A stretch of 38,647 nt of DNA, taken from assembly GCA_945860645.1 (NCBI GenBank), contig CAMATG010000006.1:1-38647 (forward strand), written 5' to 3'. Under the pieces are notes generated by a model. That model was not told the origin of the DNA and did not search any database. It saw only the letters and a program-made list of their open reading frames with translations. Origin of the DNA: Candidatus Sulfopaludibacter sp. SbA3. Its GTDB lineage: Bacteria > Acidobacteriota > Terriglobia > Bryobacterales > Bryobacteraceae. Position numbers and translations under genes: made by a program. Of the stretch, positions 1 to 8,530 are shown piece by piece; position 1 is the first letter of the stretch, and each line of letters begins with the position of its first letter.

Positions 1-49
1 ATGGGACCAGGATGACCAAGGATTCAAAATCACAATGCCGACTGAGTGA
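1..49 (+). CDS. Possible 3' tail of an upstream gene
   Basis: Frame 2 is open from the window edge to a TGA at 47-49 and reads WDQDDQGFKITMPTE. The alternating hydrophobic pattern with a short polar end resembles the C-terminal beta-strand of a secreted glycoside hydrolase such as an alpha-L-fucosidase, but 15 residues cannot establish a family. If real, this gene converges on the minus-strand cytochrome gene, with the hairpin cluster between them. It could equally be chance open frame. Confidence 0.25.
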   Translation, partial: WDQDDQGFKITMPTE

Positions 50-78
50 AGACGGGGCCGCAAGCGCCGAGATCTGGA

Positions 79-141
79 GCGGCTTTAGCCGCGTCCTGCG
101 ACTTTCAGTCGCCTGCCAACCCCACCGCCTTTAGGCGGTGG
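79..141. repeat. Cluster of REP-like short hairpins
   Basis: Three perfect short hairpins follow each other. GCGGC-TTTA-GCCGC lies at 79-92, GCGACT-TTC-AGTCGC at 98-112 and CCACCGCC-TTTA-GGCGGTGG at 122-141. Two share the loop TTTA although their stems differ, and the spacing is regular. This is the appearance of an intergenic REP/BIME-type palindromic element. None is followed by a T-run, so they are not typical intrinsic terminators, although they may protect mRNA 3' ends. Whether the unit recurs genome-wide cannot be seen here. Confidence 0.6.
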
Positions 142-156
142 TTGTTTAGGGGCCAA

Positions 157-186
157 CATTAAATGGTGCCTGGCACCAATTTAATG
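157..186. repeat. Long near-perfect inverted repeat downstream of cytochrome gene
   Basis: CATTAAATGGTGCC and GGCACCAATTTAATG form arms of 14 and 15 bases around a central T, with one bulged base. The centre GGTGCCTGGCACC is GC-rich and both flanks are A/T-rich, so transcripts from either side could fold it. It lies 20 bases past the stop of the minus-strand cytochrome gene and could act as its terminator, or belong to the adjacent palindromic cluster. Confidence 0.55.
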
Positions 187-206
187 AAAGCGCTTGTGAC
201 ACGTGT

Positions 207-1643
207 TTATGGGATTTGCGCCAGCATGCGGAGCGCGGCGGGGTGGGCGGGCTCGTAGTCCAGAACCGTCTTCAGGCTGGCCTTAGCCGCGGCCGAGTTG
301 CCGCTTTGATACTGCGCCACGGCCAGGTTCAACCGGGCACTGATTAGCGCCGGGTTGCGCGCCAGCGCCTGCAACCACAAAGCCATCGCCTCCTTCGCGC
401 TGCCCTGACGGATTCTGTACGTCCCCACGTTCACGGCCGCCGTGGTGTTGGCGGGGTCAATCTGCAGGATTTGACCATAGAGCTTTTCGGCCTTTTCCTC
501 GGCGTTCCCTCGCTCGTGATACAGGGCCAGCTGGAGCAGCAGCGGGATATCCTTCGGATTCGCCTTGGCGGCTTCCTCCAACAAGGGGTAAGCGGAATCC
601 AGGTTGGCGGCGGCGTAGGCCAGGGCCGTATCCCGGGGATTCGATTGGCCGGTCCAGAACTCGCGGAGCGACTGCGCGGTCTGCGTCGACGGCGGCGTGG
701 GCCGGCGCGGAATGGCGTGGTCGGTAAACGCCAGATGCTCCACGGAGCGGGCGGCGGCCCGTTTGGGCATATGGCAGTCGATGCAGTTCTGACTCTGGCT
801 GCCCGTGCACTTCTTCTCCGCGTGGCAGGACTGGCACTGCTGGTTGTAGTGGGCGGGGGTGGAGTCAGTATGCGCTTCGTGACAGGTGCCACACCACAGC
901 TTCTCCCCGCTCGCCTGACGGCAGCGGCTGCGGTTCAGCTTCTCGAAATGACTGGTCGCGGTTGGCTCCAAGCCCTCAGGGGTGTCCCAGATGAAGACGG
1001 CGATCGAATCGCTGAGCTTCTCGCCGGGGGTGAAGGCGCCGCGGGCACGGCCGGCGCGGGCGATGCGCGCGGCGCCGGTCAGGTGGCATTGGGCGCAGAC
1101 GCTGTCCCGTTGCTCCGCCGGCAAGACCGCGGGGTTGACGATGTTCCGCTTGCCGGGAGCCGCCGCGTGCTTTTCGCCCGGGCCGTGGCAGCGTTCGCAA
1201 GTCACCCCGCTATCGACAAACGGCCGCGAGGGGCTGGCATGGCATTGGAGGCACGCTGGCTCGACGGCGCGCGTCAGCTCCGGGTAGGGCTTGGTTTCGT
1301 AGCCTGGGGAAGTGTCCCACCTTTTCGGGGCCGAGTAATAGGAGAGGGGTGCCTGGAAAAGCTGGCCTGCCTTGCGGAACAGGTAGCTGCGCCCGATGTG
1401 GCCCGAGCCGAGAAAGTACTCCAACTGGCGCGTGGCCCCTTCGATCTGGAGCTGATAAGTCGGCGTAACGTTGGGGTGGCCGAACTGTTCTTTGAATGCG
1501 GACTGGCCGGTGCGTCCGCTGGTTTGCGCCATGCCGGTGGCCGCGTAGTTCTTCGCGATCGCGGCGTGACACCGGGCGCAGACCGCGTTGCCGGTGTCGG
1601 CCAGGACGGGGAGGGCGGCAATGAAGACAATCAGCGCGCGCAT
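207..1643 (-). CDS. Secreted seven-heme cytochrome c with TPR tail
   Basis: A short signal peptide (MRALIVFIAALPVLA) precedes seven CXXCH heme-binding motifs: CARCH, CLQCH, CERCH, CAQCH, CGTCH, CQSCH and CIDCH. The first is at residues 22-26. From about residue 335 the chain becomes tetratricopeptide-like, with repeated A..L.P....A motifs. This fits the cytochrome c554-type multiheme plus TPR proteins common in Acidobacteriota, which are presumed periplasmic electron carriers or redox enzymes. The catalytic role is unknown. Its ATG abuts the TAA of the LamG gene without a gap, so the two are translationally coupled and probably share a transcript with the kinase. A paralogue with the same N-terminal layout starts at 37516. 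Confidence 0.85.
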   Translation of the reverse strand: MRALIVFIAALPVLADTGNAVCARCHAAIAKNYAATGMAQTSGRTGQSAFKEQFGHPNVTPTYQLQIEGATRQLEYFLGSGHIGRSYLFRKAGQLFQAPLSYYSAPKRWDTSPGYETKPYPELTRAVEPACLQCHASPSRPFVDSGVTCERCHGPGEKHAAAPGKRNIVNPAVLPAEQRDSVCAQCHLTGAARIARAGRARGAFTPGEKLSDSIAVFIWDTPEGLEPTATSHFEKLNRSRCRQASGEKLWCGTCHEAHTDSTPAHYNQQCQSCHAEKKCTGSQSQNCIDCHMPKRAAARSVEHLAFTDHAIPRRPTPPSTQTAQSLREFWTGQSNPRDTALAYAAANLDSAYPLLEEAAKANPKDIPLLLQLALYHERGNAEEKAEKLYGQILQIDPANTTAAVNVGTYRIRQGSAKEAMALWLQALARNPALISARLNLAVAQYQSGNSAAAKASLKTVLDYEPAHPAALRMLAQIP

Positions 1644-2291
1644 TTACGGGACGCGCAGGAATTCCGCTGGCGTGAGCGCACGGCGGGTCATGCGCGAGAG
1701 GCGGATGGCGCCTTTGAAATAGTCCACCTTGTTGATTCGCACGCCGACGGAGGTACGCCCGGGGCCTTCGGGCGAGAGCGTGACGGCGGCCTTAACCTGC
1801 AGTTTGCCGTTGACGTAGTTGCTGTACTCTTTGCCATCGTAGACGGCGGCGACGTGGACCCATTTGTCGGCGGGGTGAAGCAGGTTCACGTCCATCAGAG
1901 CCTTCGAGCCGGCCGACGTCGCCGCAAAGCTATCGAGCGCCCATTGCTTATTGATGATGCGGGTTTCAAACAGATACCGATGCTGGGAGCCGTTCTCCTG
2001 CATGTGGAAGAAACGCTGGGCGGGCGGGCCGTCGGAGTCCGGCCGGAAGATGACTTCCCAGGTGAATTTCTCAGCGCCGGCGAGGGGGTGCACCTCGAAG
2101 AACAGCGCGTCGGTGGCGCCGTTAAACTGGACCGCTTTGCCGAGCGGCGTATCGATGACCTTGGGCGTGCCGAGCACCGTGACGGAGTGGCCGCCGATCT
2201 TCTGGAGGTTATCGAAGGTCCAGGTTACCGATTCATCGGCGGCGAAGGCGAGGACGGTGCAGAGGGGCAGGAGGAGGCGGAGAGAAGGCAC
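1644..2291 (-). CDS. Secreted LamG/concanavalin-like domain protein
   Basis: This 215-residue protein starts with GTG and has a signal peptide (PSLRLLLPLCTVLAFA). The rest is one jelly-roll domain of the LamG/concanavalin A-like type. Recognisable pieces are a buried AVQFNGATDALFF strand, W.H.A.VYDG..... YVNG and a closing G.IRLSRMTRRALTPAEF. Such domains bind carbohydrate or protein ligands outside the cytoplasm, and no hydrolase residues are evident. It sits 27 bases after the kinase stop and directly before the multiheme cytochrome, so the three are probably one transcription unit. No Shine-Dalgarno sequence precedes the GTG, and an internal start is possible. Confidence 0.75.
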   Translation of the reverse strand: MPSLRLLLPLCTVLAFAADESVTWTFDNLQKIGGHSVTVLGTPKVIDTPLGKAVQFNGATDALFFEVHPLAGAEKFTWEVIFRPDSDGPPAQRFFHMQENGSQHRYLFETRIINKQWALDSFAATSAGSKALMDVNLLHPADKWVHVAAVYDGKEYSNYVNGKLQVKAAVTLSPEGPGRTSVGVRINKVDYFKGAIRLSRMTRRALTPAEFLRVP

Positions 2292-2318
2292 GATGCGGTT
2301 ATATCACGATGGCTTCGG

Positions 2319-4955
2319 TCAGCGTTGCAAATCGAGAATCACTTGGATCGCCGAACTCGTCTGCTCCTCTGGCGGCACCACCAACAGAAGGCGATCTCCG
2401 TCCGGCGAGGCCAAGAATCGGTTGCGGCGCGGCTCGCCCAGGACCTTTTCGAAAAGAGCTTTGGGCGCGCCGGCGTCGAATTCCGCGCCGGCCGTGGAAA
2501 CGTCAATTGCCATCAGGGCCTGGTGGCGGACGTAGAAAAGTTCTTTGCCGTCGCGACGCCATTCTGGTTCTGACCCGCCATCGGTAGAGACCAGCCACTT
2601 GCGGCCGGCGCCACCGGTCGCATCAAACGCACGCACGTAGATCTCATCTTTGCCGGACTCATTCGAACAATAGGCGATCCAGCGGCCGTTGGGCGAAACC
2701 CGCCCCATCGTCTCACGAAACTTCGAAGGGAACAGAGGTGTTGCCTTATGCCCAGCGTCGAGCGAAACCGCAATCAGGTCACTACCGGTGGAAGTATCGA
2801 AGTTGTAGAGGATGTGTTTGTTATCGGGCGCCCACTGCTCCACATTTTTCGTGCCGGGGCCGCTCGTCACCAGTTCCGGTGCACCGGCTCCGGTTGCGTC
2901 GGTGATGTAGATTTCGCGCTGGCCGTTCTTCTTGCCCCCCGAGTAGGCGATCCGCTTCCCATCTGGGGACCAGGCGGGGTTGAGTTCGTCACCAGGGTCA
3001 GAGGTGAAGCGGGTTGAAGTCCCTCGTTTGAGATCGTAGACCCAGATGTCGCGGGTGTTGACCGCAGGATCCTCTACGCCGACCGCCAGCCAACGGCCAT
3101 CGGGGGAAAGCGCGGGGTTGGAGAAACGGCCAAGGCTGCCGGTAATGGCCATGCGCTGGCCGGCCCGATTGAACCAGATCATCTGCCGGTCGATTGCGGT
3201 CGCTCCGGTGCGATAGGCGACGACTCCATTCCAGGAACTGAAGAAGCTCGCCCCGGCCGTATCTGGGCCGAAGGTGAAGAGGCCGCTGGCCAGCTGTGTT
3301 TGCGGGCTGTCCCAATCGAGTTTCGAGGTGCTGAACGGACGCGTGAACAGATTGTTGCCCTGGTTGAAGAGCAGCGAACCCGGCTTTCCGGGAACGATCT
3401 TTGTAGCTCCTTCGAGAAGCCGTTTGGGTTCACCTCCGGCGACCGGCAGCAGGTACGAACCGGGATCGGCCTGGTTGCCGGAGTGTCCGCTGAATACCAG
3501 ATGTTTGCCGTCAGGCAGGAAAATGGGCCAGTACGCGAACAGCGGCTTCGAGATAGGGATCGGTACCGGCGTGCCGCCGCCGGCGGCGACGCGCATCAAT
3601 TTGCCTTGTTGGCCGAAGACAATGACGTCCTCCTGATTCCAGGTCCCTCCCCCGAAATTGGTCCCTAACTCCGTAATGATTGCGCGTGAGCCGGTGGCCA
3701 GATTGACTAGCCATAGTTTGCTGTCGCCGCCCATGTAGGCGATGCGGCGGCCATCGGGCGCCCAGATGGGCAACACTCCATTCTCGGCACCGGGAACGGA
3801 CCGGGTCTCGCCAGTCTCCAGGTCGCGAATCCAGAGCAGCGGCTTGCGTCCCGCGCTTTGGCCAAAAAACATGACCTGGCGGCCGTCTGGCGAGGGTGTG
3901 GGTATGTCGATGCGGAGTAGCTGGGTATTGGGCGGGGGCGGGAATTCGAGGCGTGCGCGGCTGGGCCCTTGCGCTCTTCCGCCCACGCCGTTGAACAGCA
4001 AAACTCCACTCAACGCCGCCAAGGACACGCCCGCCACGGCCCACGGCGCCCAGCGTTTCCACGTGCGCGCTTTTACGATGGGCGGCGCTGTGCGCTCCAC
4101 GGTGCCACCGGTGGCGATCCACTGGAGTTCGCTCATCAGGTCGCGCGCCGTCTGCCAGCGCTGCTCCGGCTGTTTGGCCATGCATTTCCGCACCACGCGG
4201 TCGAGGGACGGGGAAGCGAGCGAGAACGTCTCCGATACGGGCGGCGGTTCGGTGGACATCACCGCGGTAATGAGGCTGGCCTGATTGGCGCCGGCGAAGG
4301 CGCGTTTGCCGGTCAGCATCTCGTAGATCACTGCACCGGCGGCGAAGATATCGCCGCGGGCGTCCCCATCGTTTCCTTCCAAGCGTTCGGGAGACATATA
4401 AGCCAATGTCCCGACGATGGAGCCCGCCATGGTCAGATTGTTGGTAACGGTCACGTCGACGGCGCCGCCCGTTGACGCCACGGCCGGCTTCGCCAGGCCG
4501 AAGTCGAGCAACTTTGCCCCGGAACTGGTGAGCATCACATTCCCAGGCTTCAGGTCGCGATGAATGAGGCCCTTCTGGTGCGCCTGATCCAAGGCGCTAG
4601 CAATTTGAATGGCAATTTCGAGAGCTTCCGGCAGGGGCAGGGGGCCGCGCGTCAGCCGACGGTCGAGCGGTTCGCCCTCCAGGTACTCCATCACCAAATA
4701 TGCGGTGCCGTCGTGCTCCCCCAGGTCGAACAGCGAGCAGATATTCGGGTGGTGCAGCATCGATATCGACCGTGCTTCCCGTTCGAAGCGCTTGCGCATT
4801 TCGGGCTGCTCGGCAAATCGCGCCGGCAACACTTTGATGGCTACATCCCGGTCGAGCCGCGAGTCGCGCGCCTTGTAGACCTCGCCCATACCGCCGGCCC
4901 CAATGATCGCAGAGATGGAGTAAGGGCCAAGCCGGGTACCTGCTTCCAAAGGCAT
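2319..4955 (-). CDS. Membrane Ser/Thr protein kinase with TolB-like propeller
   Basis: The protein has 878 residues from the chosen ATG. An N-terminal eukaryote-like kinase domain shows the glycine loop GAGGMGEVY (19-27), lysine AIK (41), HRDLKPGN (132-139) and DFG (151-153), so it should be active. A single membrane helix follows at about 302-322. The extracytoplasmic part carries repeated PD40/WD40-like blades such as LSPDGRWLAVG and WSPDGKRIAYSGG. This is the usual acidobacterial sensor-kinase design, with the propeller as presumed ligand-sensing part. The track starts 27 codons earlier, but MPLEAGTRLGPY is the family's usual beginning and the extra residues do not look like kinase. It is divergent from the TonB receptor, and its substrates are unknown. 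Confidence 0.9.
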   Translation of the reverse strand: MPLEAGTRLGPYSISAIIGAGGMGEVYKARDSRLDRDVAIKVLPARFAEQPEMRKRFEREARSISMLHHPNICSLFDLGEHDGTAYLVMEYLEGEPLDRRLTRGPLPLPEALEIAIQIASALDQAHQKGLIHRDLKPGNVMLTSSGAKLLDFGLAKPAVASTGGAVDVTVTNNLTMAGSIVGTLAYMSPERLEGNDGDARGDIFAAGAVIYEMLTGKRAFAGANQASLITAVMSTEPPPVSETFSLASPSLDRVVRKCMAKQPEQRWQTARDLMSELQWIATGGTVERTAPPIVKARTWKRWAPWAVAGVSLAALSGVLLFNGVGGRAQGPSRARLEFPPPPNTQLLRIDIPTPSPDGRQVMFFGQSAGRKPLLWIRDLETGETRSVPGAENGVLPIWAPDGRRIAYMGGDSKLWLVNLATGSRAIITELGTNFGGGTWNQEDVIVFGQQGKLMRVAAGGGTPVPIPISKPLFAYWPIFLPDGKHLVFSGHSGNQADPGSYLLPVAGGEPKRLLEGATKIVPGKPGSLLFNQGNNLFTRPFSTSKLDWDSPQTQLASGLFTFGPDTAGASFFSSWNGVVAYRTGATAIDRQMIWFNRAGQRMAITGSLGRFSNPALSPDGRWLAVGVEDPAVNTRDIWVYDLKRGTSTRFTSDPGDELNPAWSPDGKRIAYSGGKKNGQREIYITDATGAGAPELVTSGPGTKNVEQWAPDNKHILYNFDTSTGSDLIAVSLDAGHKATPLFPSKFRETMGRVSPNGRWIAYCSNESGKDEIYVRAFDATGGAGRKWLVSTDGGSEPEWRRDGKELFYVRHQALMAIDVSTAGAEFDAGAPKALFEKVLGEPRRNRFLASPDGDRLLLVVPPEEQTSSAIQVILDLQR

Positions 4956-4963
4956 CGCAAACC

Positions 4964-4969
4964 ATATTA
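4964..4969 (-). promoter_or_regulatory. Candidate -10 box giving a leaderless kinase transcript
   Basis: On the minus strand TAATAT lies 8 bases before the ATG at 4955, and no Shine-Dalgarno sequence is present. A transcript starting about 7 bases after this box would begin at the start codon. No convincing -35 is seen. The assignment rests only on sequence spacing. Confidence 0.35.
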
Positions 4970-5020
4970 CACAACACGGTTCCCGCGGGGCGATGCCTTC
5001 CCTGAACCACTGAAACATTT

Positions 5021-5063
5021 TGATACAATTCACCAACCCAACTACCTACTCGTTTAGGTGGGG
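5021..5063 (+). promoter_or_regulatory. Extended -10 promoter and RBS of the TonB receptor gene
   Basis: TGATACAAT at 5021-5029 fits an extended -10 element (TGN then TACAAT). A strong Shine-Dalgarno AGGTGGGG lies at 5056-5063, nine bases before ATG 5073. This decides the start: the GTG at 5058 used by the ORF track lies inside the ribosome-binding site. Confidence 0.5.
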
Positions 5064-5072
5064 TCTAAAACC

Positions 5073-8000
5073 ATGAAGAAACTCCAAGCGTTTATATTGG
5101 CAATGCTCGCCATGCCACTGCTTTTGTCGCAAACGTTTACCGGAACCATCTCCGGCGTTGTGACTGACCCGAATGCCGCCACCATTCCCGGATCAACCGT
5201 ACGGGTGCGGAATGAAGCCACCGGGGATACCCGGCAAGTGTCCACCGGTTCTGATGGGCTTTTTGTGTTTTCGCAATTGCCGCCGGGCGCCTATGAAGTG
5301 AGCGTGGAGAGCCGCGGCTTCCGGAAGAGTGTGCAGACGGGCGCCGCGTTGCGCGTGAACCAGACGTTGGAATTGAACTTCATCATGCAGCTCGGTGAAG
5401 TGAACCAGACGGTGGAAGTAGCCGCGGCGGTGACGCTGCTGGACACGCAGACGGCCAACCGGGCGGTGACGCTGGATCAGCAGGCGATGTTGGACCTGCC
5501 GACGAATGCGCGCAATCCGTTCCAACTCGTCCACGTGAACGCGGGGGTGATCGCGGTTCGCACGGGTATCTCCCAGGCCACGCAGGATCAGAATCACAAT
5601 CGGTTTTCGATGAACGGCGGGCGCGGGCAGGCCGGGCTGACGCTGATTGACGGCGTGCCGGCATCGGCCGTCGACTGGGGCGGGCTGATCGCTTCGCCGT
5701 CGGTGGATTCGGTGCAGGAGATGAACATTCAGCGGAATCAGTTTGACGCGCAGTTCGGTAAGTCGGACGGCTCGGCGGTGAACATGATTACCCGAGGCGG
5801 GTCGAACTCGTTCCATGGTTCGGTGTACAACTTTCTGCGCAACAACAATCTGGACGCCAATACGTGGGCAAACAACCGGTCGAACATCAAGCGGCCGAGC
5901 TTCCAGCGGAATCAGTTCGGCGGCACCTTTAGCGGTCCGATTTGGAAGGAGAAGAAACTGTTCTTCTTCACGGCCTACGAAGGCCGGCGCGAGGGCAACC
6001 CGGGCACCAGTATCACGAACGTGCCGACGTCGCTGCAGCGGTCGGGCGACTTCTCCGATACGCGAAACAATGCCGGCGTGCTCTCTCCGATTTTCGATCC
6101 GTTCAGCACCGTTCCCAATCCGGCGGGCGCTGGATTTGTCCGGACGCCCTTTGCGGGCAATCGGATTCCGTCGTCAATGTTCGACCCGGTAGCGGTGAAA
6201 GTGATGCAGCTCTTCCCGCAGGCGAATGCCACGCCGGACCCGTTTACGAATGCGCGAAATTTCGCGGCGGCAGGCAAAACGGTAACCACGAATGATCGCG
6301 TGGACCTACGCATTGACTGGGCGCGAAACGAGAAGATGACCATGTTCGGCCGCGTGACGAAGGCGTGGCAGGAAAACGTGGCGCCGAAGTATTTTGGCAA
6401 TGGGGCGGACACGAACTTCTCCGACGTCAATCCACGGCATCAGGTGGTGATCGGCACCACGTTGACGCCGACGCCGACGTGGGTGATCAACATTCTGGTG
6501 GGCTCTGGCCGCTGGCGCGAGAATCAGGTGTCGCCTTCGCAAGGGCTGAACGGAACCGCGCTGGGTTTCAGCGCCGCGACGGTTGGCCAGTGGCAGGCGC
6601 AAACCTACCCTGGGTTTTCGTTCCAGAATTACACCTCGCTCAACAACCGGCGTTTCCTGAACGTACCTCGGGAGACGCACAATCTGCAGGCCAATATTTC
6701 AAAGGAGCAAGGCTCGCACAGCTTGAAGTTCGGGTGGATCACGGAGTTGGCGCGGCTGAACAATACGGATTTCAATACGCCCACATTTTCCTTCGACCGT
6801 GGTATGACCTCGGGCCCGGTGGCGGGGCAGACTTCGACGACCTCCGGCGATGCGCTGGCATCGTTCCTGTTGGGAACGGGCGCCAGCGGCAGCGGGCCGA
6901 TTGGCGCGGCGACGGCGGTGACGGCGATGTACCACGGCGCCTACTTTCAGGACGACTGGCGTGTGAACCGGCGGCTGACGCTGCACATGGGAATCCGCTA
7001 CGAATTGCAGCAGGCGCGCACGGAGCGCTACAACCGCCAGAACAACTTCGATTTCAATGTCGTCAATCCGCTTTCGCAGCAGACGGGCTTGCCGTTGCGG
7101 GGCGGGTTGGTGTTCAACGACGGCAACAACCGTGGCGCGTGGCAGACGGACAAGTTGAACCTGGCGCCGCGCTTCGGCATGGCGTACAAGATCACCGATA
7201 AACTGGTGTTCCGCGGCGGCTACGGGATCTTCTACCCGCAGACAGGCGGCGGCACGCGTGACGGGTTTGCGACGACCACCACCTGGGTCTCATCTGTGGG
7301 CGGCGACGGGATCAATCCCAATCGCTCGGCGCTGTTGAGCAATCCGTTTCCCCAGGGGCTGTCGCAGCCGATCGGTTCGTCGCGCGGACTGCTGACACAG
7401 ACCGGCGACGCGGTGAGCGCGTTTTCGGCGCACCATCCGCTGAGCTACGTACAGAACTACTCGGCCGATTTCCAGTATGAAATCAGCCGCGGCATGGTGC
7501 TGGAAGTGGGCTACACCGGTTCGCAAGGCCGGAAGCTGTTATTCGGCACCGGGCAGCAGGCCAACCAGCTGGACCCGAAGTATTTCAGCCTGGGCGCCGC
7601 GCTGGATGCGCCGGTGGCGAACCCGTTCTTCGGCATCATTCCGACGGGTGTGCTGAGCGGACGAACCGTGCCGCAGCAACGCCTGCTGCGTCCGCATCCG
7701 CAGTTTACGGCGGTGAACCTTTCGGTGGACACGCCGGGCGCCAGTTCCGGGTTCAACGCACTGGTGATCCGCTACAACTGGCAGGTCTCCGGCGGCTTGA
7801 ATTTGCTGACGACCTATCAATGGTCGAAGGCGATTGATAACGCCAGCGAATGGCAGGGCTGGGAAGTGGCGGACACGCCGCGGAACTTCTACGACCTGAA
7901 GGCGGACCGGTCGATCAGTGCGCATGACTTGCCGCAGAGCTTTGTGAATGCGCTGGTGTACGAACTGCCGGTGGGCAAGGGGCGCAAGTTCGGCGCCGAT

Positions 8001-8480
8001 ATGCACCCGGTGGCCAACGCCATTGTGGGCGGCTGGCAGGTATCGTCCATCGTTCGCTTCGGCAGCGGTTTGCCGCTGGGTTTCACGTCGCCGAACACGC
8101 TGGGCAATTATGGCGTCCAGGTGCAGCGGCCGAATGTGGCCGACCTGAAGACGGCATCGGTTGAGAACCCGACGCCGGACCGGTGGTTTAACACGGCGGC
8201 GTTTACCGCGCCGTCCACCTACCAGATGGGCAACGCGCCGCGGTGGATTCCCAACATCCGCTTCGGTCCGACCAACCACGCCGATCTGGCCATCCTGAAG
8301 AACTTCCGGTTTATGGAGAGCATTAAGGCGCAGTTCCGCGCCGAGATGTTCAACTTCACCAACACGCCGCAGTTTGGCCGCGCCAGCACCACGGTCAACG
8401 ACCCGAACTTCGGCAAGGTAACCGGTACAACCAACATCGGGGCAAGGAACGTGCAGCTGGGTTTACGGCTGCAGTTCTGA
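5073..8480 (+). CDS. Oar-like TonB-dependent outer-membrane receptor
   Basis: The protein has 1135 residues from the ATG supported by the upstream SD. Signal peptide MKKLQAFILAMLAMPLLLSQ is followed by a carboxypeptidase-regulatory-like beta-sandwich (about 22-105: GTISGVVTDPNAATIPGSTVRV). Next come a plug domain (FSMNGGRGQAG..LIDGVPAS to the QFDAQFGKSDGSAVNMITRGGSN segment) and a long outer-membrane barrel ending in LGLRLQF, with the terminal aromatic typical of Omp85-inserted barrels. Oar-type receptors are greatly expanded in Acidobacteriota and presumably import large ligands such as oligosaccharides or peptides. The substrate cannot be read from sequence. The gene is monocistronic between its own promoter and a strong terminator, and is divergent from the kinase. 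Confidence 0.92.
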   Translation: MKKLQAFILAMLAMPLLLSQTFTGTISGVVTDPNAATIPGSTVRVRNEATGDTRQVSTGSDGLFVFSQLPPGAYEVSVESRGFRKSVQTGAALRVNQTLELNFIMQLGEVNQTVEVAAAVTLLDTQTANRAVTLDQQAMLDLPTNARNPFQLVHVNAGVIAVRTGISQATQDQNHNRFSMNGGRGQAGLTLIDGVPASAVDWGGLIASPSVDSVQEMNIQRNQFDAQFGKSDGSAVNMITRGGSNSFHGSVYNFLRNNNLDANTWANNRSNIKRPSFQRNQFGGTFSGPIWKEKKLFFFTAYEGRREGNPGTSITNVPTSLQRSGDFSDTRNNAGVLSPIFDPFSTVPNPAGAGFVRTPFAGNRIPSSMFDPVAVKVMQLFPQANATPDPFTNARNFAAAGKTVTTNDRVDLRIDWARNEKMTMFGRVTKAWQENVAPKYFGNGADTNFSDVNPRHQVVIGTTLTPTPTWVINILVGSGRWRENQVSPSQGLNGTALGFSAATVGQWQAQTYPGFSFQNYTSLNNRRFLNVPRETHNLQANISKEQGSHSLKFGWITELARLNNTDFNTPTFSFDRGMTSGPVAGQTSTTSGDALASFLLGTGASGSGPIGAATAVTAMYHGAYFQDDWRVNRRLTLHMGIRYELQQARTERYNRQNNFDFNVVNPLSQQTGLPLRGGLVFNDGNNRGAWQTDKLNLAPRFGMAYKITDKLVFRGGYGIFYPQTGGGTRDGFATTTTWVSSVGGDGINPNRSALLSNPFPQGLSQPIGSSRGLLTQTGDAVSAFSAHHPLSYVQNYSADFQYEISRGMVLEVGYTGSQGRKLLFGTGQQANQLDPKYFSLGAALDAPVANPFFGIIPTGVLSGRTVPQQRLLRPHPQFTAVNLSVDTPGASSGFNALVIRYNWQVSGGLNLLTTYQWSKAIDNASEWQGWEVADTPRNFYDLKADRSISAHDLPQSFVNALVYELPVGKGRKFGADMHPVANAIVGGWQVSSIVRFGSGLPLGFTSPNTLGNYGVQVQRPNVADLKTASVENPTPDRWFNTAAFTAPSTYQMGNAPRWIPNIRFGPTNHADLAILKNFRFMESIKAQFRAEMFNFTNTPQFGRASTTVNDPNFGKVTGTTNIGARNVQLGLRLQF

Positions 8481-8492
8481 TCCTCCGTCACG

Positions 8493-8530
8493 AATAAAAA
8501 CGGGCCTCCTTCGGGAGGCCCGTTTTTATT
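8493..8530. terminator. Bidirectional intrinsic terminator
   Basis: A perfect 17-bp stem, AATAAAAACGGGCCTCC with GGAGGCCCGTTTTTATT, encloses a TTCG tetraloop. A-run and T-run flank the GC core on both sides, so it can terminate the TonB gene on + and the converging JAMM-like gene on -. The TAA of the minus gene (8526-8528) lies inside the stem. Confidence 0.93.

Noticed and set aside
471-2573. 700-residue + frame antisense to the cytochrome and LamG genes
   Set aside because: It mirrors two genes with clear heme and jelly-roll motifs; the translation is low-complexity Arg/Gly/Val without domains.
8498-8526. Small RNA gene suggested by the strong hairpin
   Set aside because: It lies at the meeting point of two converging genes and is fully explained as a bidirectional terminator.
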